From: Acidobacteriota bacterium
Lineage (GTDB): Bacteria > Acidobacteriota > Vicinamibacteria > Marinacidobacterales > SMYC01
Reading direction: 5' to 3'
Length of the DNA: 8,926 nt
Assembly (NCBI GenBank): GCA_029263435.1
Contig: JAJCXL010000319.1
Location: 1-8,926, forward strand
Under the pieces are notes generated by a model, which had not been told where the DNA came from, ran no database searches, and saw only the letters and a program-made list of their open reading frames with translations. Made by a program: the position numbers and the translations under genes. Positions 6,743-8,926 of this stretch are shown here, one piece after another (positions within the stretch are counted from its first letter, which is position 1; each line of letters opens with the position of its first letter).

Positions 6743-7018
6743 GTGCCGGCTCCGTATCAGGTCAAACTCACGAAACGAGCCTTCAAGGATCTGTCCGCGT
6801 TAGATCGAGCGACACAGCGGCGAATAGACCAACGACTGCTCAAGCTCCAGACGGAGCCGTTTTCACCCGATGCCGAGAAGCTAAGCGGTATCAAGGAAGA
6901 CTGGTTCCGCGTGCGGGTCGGTGACTACCGGATCCTCTACGACGTACGAAGCGAGAGCCTGGTTGTGCTCGTGATACGGATCGGACATCGACGCGAGATC
7001 TACAAAAAGATCCGTTGA
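6743..7018 (+). CDS. RelE/ParE superfamily toxin (mRNA interferase-like)
   Basis: A 91-residue protein from the GTG at 6743, chosen for its ribosome binding site and because the family starts with a short YQVKLTKRAFKDL segment. The in-frame TTG at 6692 would add 17 unrelated residues. The fold reads as helical hairpin KRAFKDLSALDRATQRRIDQ, KLSGIKEDWFRVRVG, then strands DYRILYDV and LVVLVIRIGHRREIYKKI. The basic and aromatic residues expected in a RelE active site are present: R56, R58, R63, H82, R83 and Y87. RelE-type toxins cleave mRNA in the ribosome A site; gyrase poisoning, as in ParE, is less likely given the RelE-like GHRREIY ending. It lies on the same strand as the antitoxin, beyond an intrinsic terminator, and no clear promoter was found after that terminator. 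Confidence 0.88.
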   Translation: MPAPYQVKLTKRAFKDLSALDRATQRRIDQRLLKLQTEPFSPDAEKLSGIKEDWFRVRVGDYRILYDVRSESLVVLVIRIGHRREIYKKIR

Positions 7019-7088
7019 CGGCATGGTTCGCTCCGTCCGCGAAAAGGCGGCGATCCCGGACTCCTTCGGTCGAGTGGGTGGAATCTGA

Positions 7089-7118
7089 TATAAATCGCCG
7101 GACCGATTAACGAAAGGA
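7089..7118 (+). promoter_or_regulatory. Probable -10 box and ribosome binding site of the aminotransferase
   Basis: TATAAA at 7089-7094 is a fair -10; the best -35, TTCGGT at 7065-7070 with 18-base spacing, is poor. AAAGGA at 7113-7118 lies 10 bases before the ATG at 7129. AATCG (7093-7097) and CGATT (7104-7108) form a small dyad at the likely start point, too short to call an operator. Confidence 0.4.
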
Positions 7119-7128
7119 CACGACTCGA

Positions 7129-8298
7129 ATGACTTCCAAACCTCTTGAGGCTCCGTTGCGCACGTTGATGGGACCCGGCCCGCTCGATATCCACCCGCGC
7201 GTTTACCGTGCGTTGGCCTCCCCCGTCATTGGGCATCTCGACCCGGCCTACCTGGCACTGCTCGATCGCATCCGAGAGCAGCTTCAAATGGTCTTCCGTA
7301 CCAAAAACGCGCTCACCCATGTTTCGCCCGGCACCGGCACGTCGGGGATGGAGATGTGTGTCGCGAACTTGATGGAGCCGGGCGACAAAGTTTTGTGCTG
7401 CGTTCACGGCTATTTCGGGGCACGCATTCGCGAGATGGCGGAGCGTCAAGACGCCGACGTGACGACTCTCGAAGCCGAGTGGGGGCAGCCGGACGATCCG
7501 AGCGCGATCGAAAAGAAGCTCAAGGACGGCGGGTTCAAAGTCATGACCCTCGTTCACGCGGAGACGTCGACGGGAGTACAGCAGCCCATGGAGGACATCG
7601 TACGGCTCGCCAAAGAACACGGGGTGATGCTGTTGCTCGATACGGTGACGTCGCTCGGCGGAGTCGATGTCGAGATCGACGCGTGGGGCATCGATGCGGC
7701 CTATAGCTGCTCGCAGAAATGCATCGGCTCTCCGCCAGGCTTGGCGCCCATCACGTTCAGCCCGCGTGCGGTGGACGTGATGAAGAGTCGACGCTCGCCC
7801 GTCAGGGGGTGGTATCTCGACGCGCAGCTACTAGATGGCTATTGGTCGGGGAGGAAGTATCACCACACGAGCTCGAGCACTCTCCACTACGGTGTGCACG
7901 AGGCGCTTTGTTTGATTGAAGAAGAGGGATTGGCGGCGCGGATCACCCGACACCGACGTCATCACCTCGCGCTGGTTGCGGGCATCGAAGCGATGGGCTT
8001 GTCCATGTTCGTCGCGGCCGAGCATCGTCTTCCGTCGCTCAATGCGATCCGCATCCCCGACGGCGTCGATGACGGGAAGCTCCGCGGCTACTTGCTAGAG
8101 ACCTTCAATCTGGAGATCGGGGGAGGGCTGGGCGCGATCGCAGGCAAGGTGTGGCGCGTCGGACTGATGGGCTACTCGTCGTCCCCCGAGCGCATCTTGT
8201 TCTTCATGTCGTGTTTGAGCCAGGCCCTGGGCGTGCAGGGCGTTTCGACGGATCTGAAGGCCGGATTGGCAGCGGCGATGTCGACGCTCGAATCTTAG
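7129..8298 (+). CDS. Alanine/serine-glyoxylate aminotransferase family (class V PLP enzyme)
   Basis: A 389-residue protein, the usual length. Landmarks of the AGT family appear in order: GPGP at 15-18 near the N-terminus; the phosphate-binding stretch SPGTGTSGMEM; HAETSTGVQQP from 143; D171 in LLLDTVTSLGG, which contacts the pyridine nitrogen; K197 in SCSQKCIGSPPG, the Schiff-base lysine; YHHTSSSTLHYG; and R343 in GKVWRVGLMG, which binds the substrate carboxylate. The D-to-K spacing of 26 equals that of human AGT. It should transfer an amino group to glyoxylate, giving glycine, in the cytoplasm. The donor (alanine, serine or ureidoglycine) cannot be told from sequence; no purine-breakdown or serine-cycle genes lie nearby to decide. 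It has its own ribosome binding site and follows the toxin by 110 bases, so it is probably a separate unit. Confidence 0.9.
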   Translation: MTSKPLEAPLRTLMGPGPLDIHPRVYRALASPVIGHLDPAYLALLDRIREQLQMVFRTKNALTHVSPGTGTSGMEMCVANLMEPGDKVLCCVHGYFGARIREMAERQDADVTTLEAEWGQPDDPSAIEKKLKDGGFKVMTLVHAETSTGVQQPMEDIVRLAKEHGVMLLLDTVTSLGGVDVEIDAWGIDAAYSCSQKCIGSPPGLAPITFSPRAVDVMKSRRSPVRGWYLDAQLLDGYWSGRKYHHTSSSTLHYGVHEALCLIEEEGLAARITRHRRHHLALVAGIEAMGLSMFVAAEHRLPSLNAIRIPDGVDDGKLRGYLLETFNLEIGGGLGAIAGKVWRVGLMGYSSSPERILFFMSCLSQALGVQGVSTDLKAGLAAAMSTLES

Positions 8299-8327
8299 GA
8301 ACGGCGCTTCGGATCCGGCGTGACCGG

Positions 8328-8926
8328 TCAAGCCCCGAACAGCTCGATGCCGAAGATCCTGGCGGCGATCAGTATGGCGGTCATGCCCGTGAAGACGACG
8401 AGGCTCACCCATGAGAACCAGGTGTCGAAGCGACTGGGGTAGAAATACTTATCGTGCCTCGGGATGACCGTGAAGCAGTAGTAGAGATTGAGCGCGTAGA
8501 TCACCGGCGCGACGAAGAAAGCGAGCGCGGACGCCACGAGCACGAGCCATACCGGGCGGGGGATCCCGGCGACGATCGCGATCGAGGCAATCAAGGAATA
8601 GAACATCGTGGCCCGATAAATGTTGAACTCCGACGCCCATTCACGTCGGTGCGCCGCGGTGAGATCCTCTCGAGCGACACCGGAGAGCGCCGAGGTCTTG
8701 CGAAACAAGTTGCGACAACACGCCGCCACGACCCGAGGCCAGCCGTCGAAGTAGTTGAAAGCGGTCGAGAACGTCGCCGCGAAAGCCCCTAGCAAGAACA
8801 CGATCATCATCCACGGACCGACGCTCTCGGTGAAAATCTGCGCGATCTGGCCGATGACGGCACTGCCGGCGACCTCGCTTGGATACATCCACACGGCCGC
8901 GAGCATCAAGAAGATGGACGCGATGA
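8328..8926 (-). CDS. Nramp-like divalent metal transporter, C-terminal part (cut by window end)
   Basis: The minus-strand frame is open to the window edge (IASIFLMLAAVWMYPSEV), so the N-terminal part lies beyond it. About 199 residues are visible, with roughly five hydrophobic helices, including MMIVFLLGAFAATFSTAFNY, RPVWLVLVASALAFFVAPVI and the last helix SLVVFTGMTAILIAARIFGI. The region FLLGAFAATFSTAFNYFDGW followed by a basic loop (CCRNLFRKTSALSGVARED) resembles the later helices of divergent Nramp transporters, which import Mn2+ or Fe2+ with protons at the inner membrane. The diagnostic DPGN and MPH motifs would be upstream, outside the window, so the assignment rests on the C-terminal half alone. 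It is convergent with the aminotransferase gene, with a 29-base gap. Confidence 0.68.
   Translation of the reverse strand, partial: IASIFLMLAAVWMYPSEVAGSAVIGQIAQIFTESVGPWMMIVFLLGAFAATFSTAFNYFDGWPRVVAACCRNLFRKTSALSGVAREDLTAAHRREWASEFNIYRATMFYSLIASIAIVAGIPRPVWLVLVASALAFFVAPVIYALNLYYCFTVIPRHDKYFYPSRFDTWFSWVSLVVFTGMTAILIAARIFGIELFGA

Noticed and set aside
6600..6803. Open frame between antitoxin and toxin (67 codons)
   Set aside because: It spans the terminator hairpin and runs into the toxin gene in another frame; no domain likeness and no ribosome binding site.
7016..7075. Weak stems after the toxin gene (GACGG/CCGTC, CCGC/GCGG)
   Set aside because: The arms are only 4-5 bases with no T-run, so no terminator can be supported.
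8299..8327. Possible bidirectional terminator between the convergent genes
   Set aside because: GGATCC and neighbouring bases give only a tiny palindrome, with no stable stem-loop or T-run on either strand.

Overview
The window reads as chromosomal DNA of a GC-rich bacterium, most likely an acidobacterium. The strongest pointer is a PadR-type regulator overlapping a large permease with two FtsX/MacB halves and a cytoplasmic prefix. This is the arrangement of the 'acidobacterial duplicated orphan permease' (ADOP) family. The lineage is inferred from gene content, because no rRNA or other phylogenetic marker is present.

Layout. (1) 2-2752, plus strand: 3' part of a membrane protein fused to a spermidine-synthase-like methyltransferase fold; only its extreme N-terminus lies outside the window. 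(2) 2824-5883: a PadR repressor gene with a perfect inverted repeat over its promoter, and the ADOP permease overlapping it by 4 bases (ATGA). (3) 5884-6291: a 408-base, AT-richer stretch without an intact gene. It holds a probable frameshifted minus-strand gene remnant and the promoter/operator of the next unit. (4) 6292-7018: a Phd/YefM-type antitoxin and a RelE-type toxin in the usual order, but separated by 187 bases that contain a convincing intrinsic terminator. (5) 7129-8298: a class V PLP aminotransferase of the alanine/serine-glyoxylate type. (6) 8328-8926, minus strand: C-terminal part of an Nramp-like metal transporter, convergent with the aminotransferase and cut by the window end.

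How the genes work together. PadR and the permease form one translationally coupled unit, probably autoregulated through the repeat. The antitoxin promoter contains a TGTACA palindrome, the core sequence of YefM operators, so the toxin-antitoxin pair is probably also autoregulated. The terminator between its genes suggests toxin expression is limited by read-through or that the toxin has a separate promoter. The membrane/spermidine-synthase fusion, aminotransferase and metal transporter look like unrelated housekeeping or accessory genes. No CRISPR array, tRNA, rRNA or complete insertion sequence was seen.
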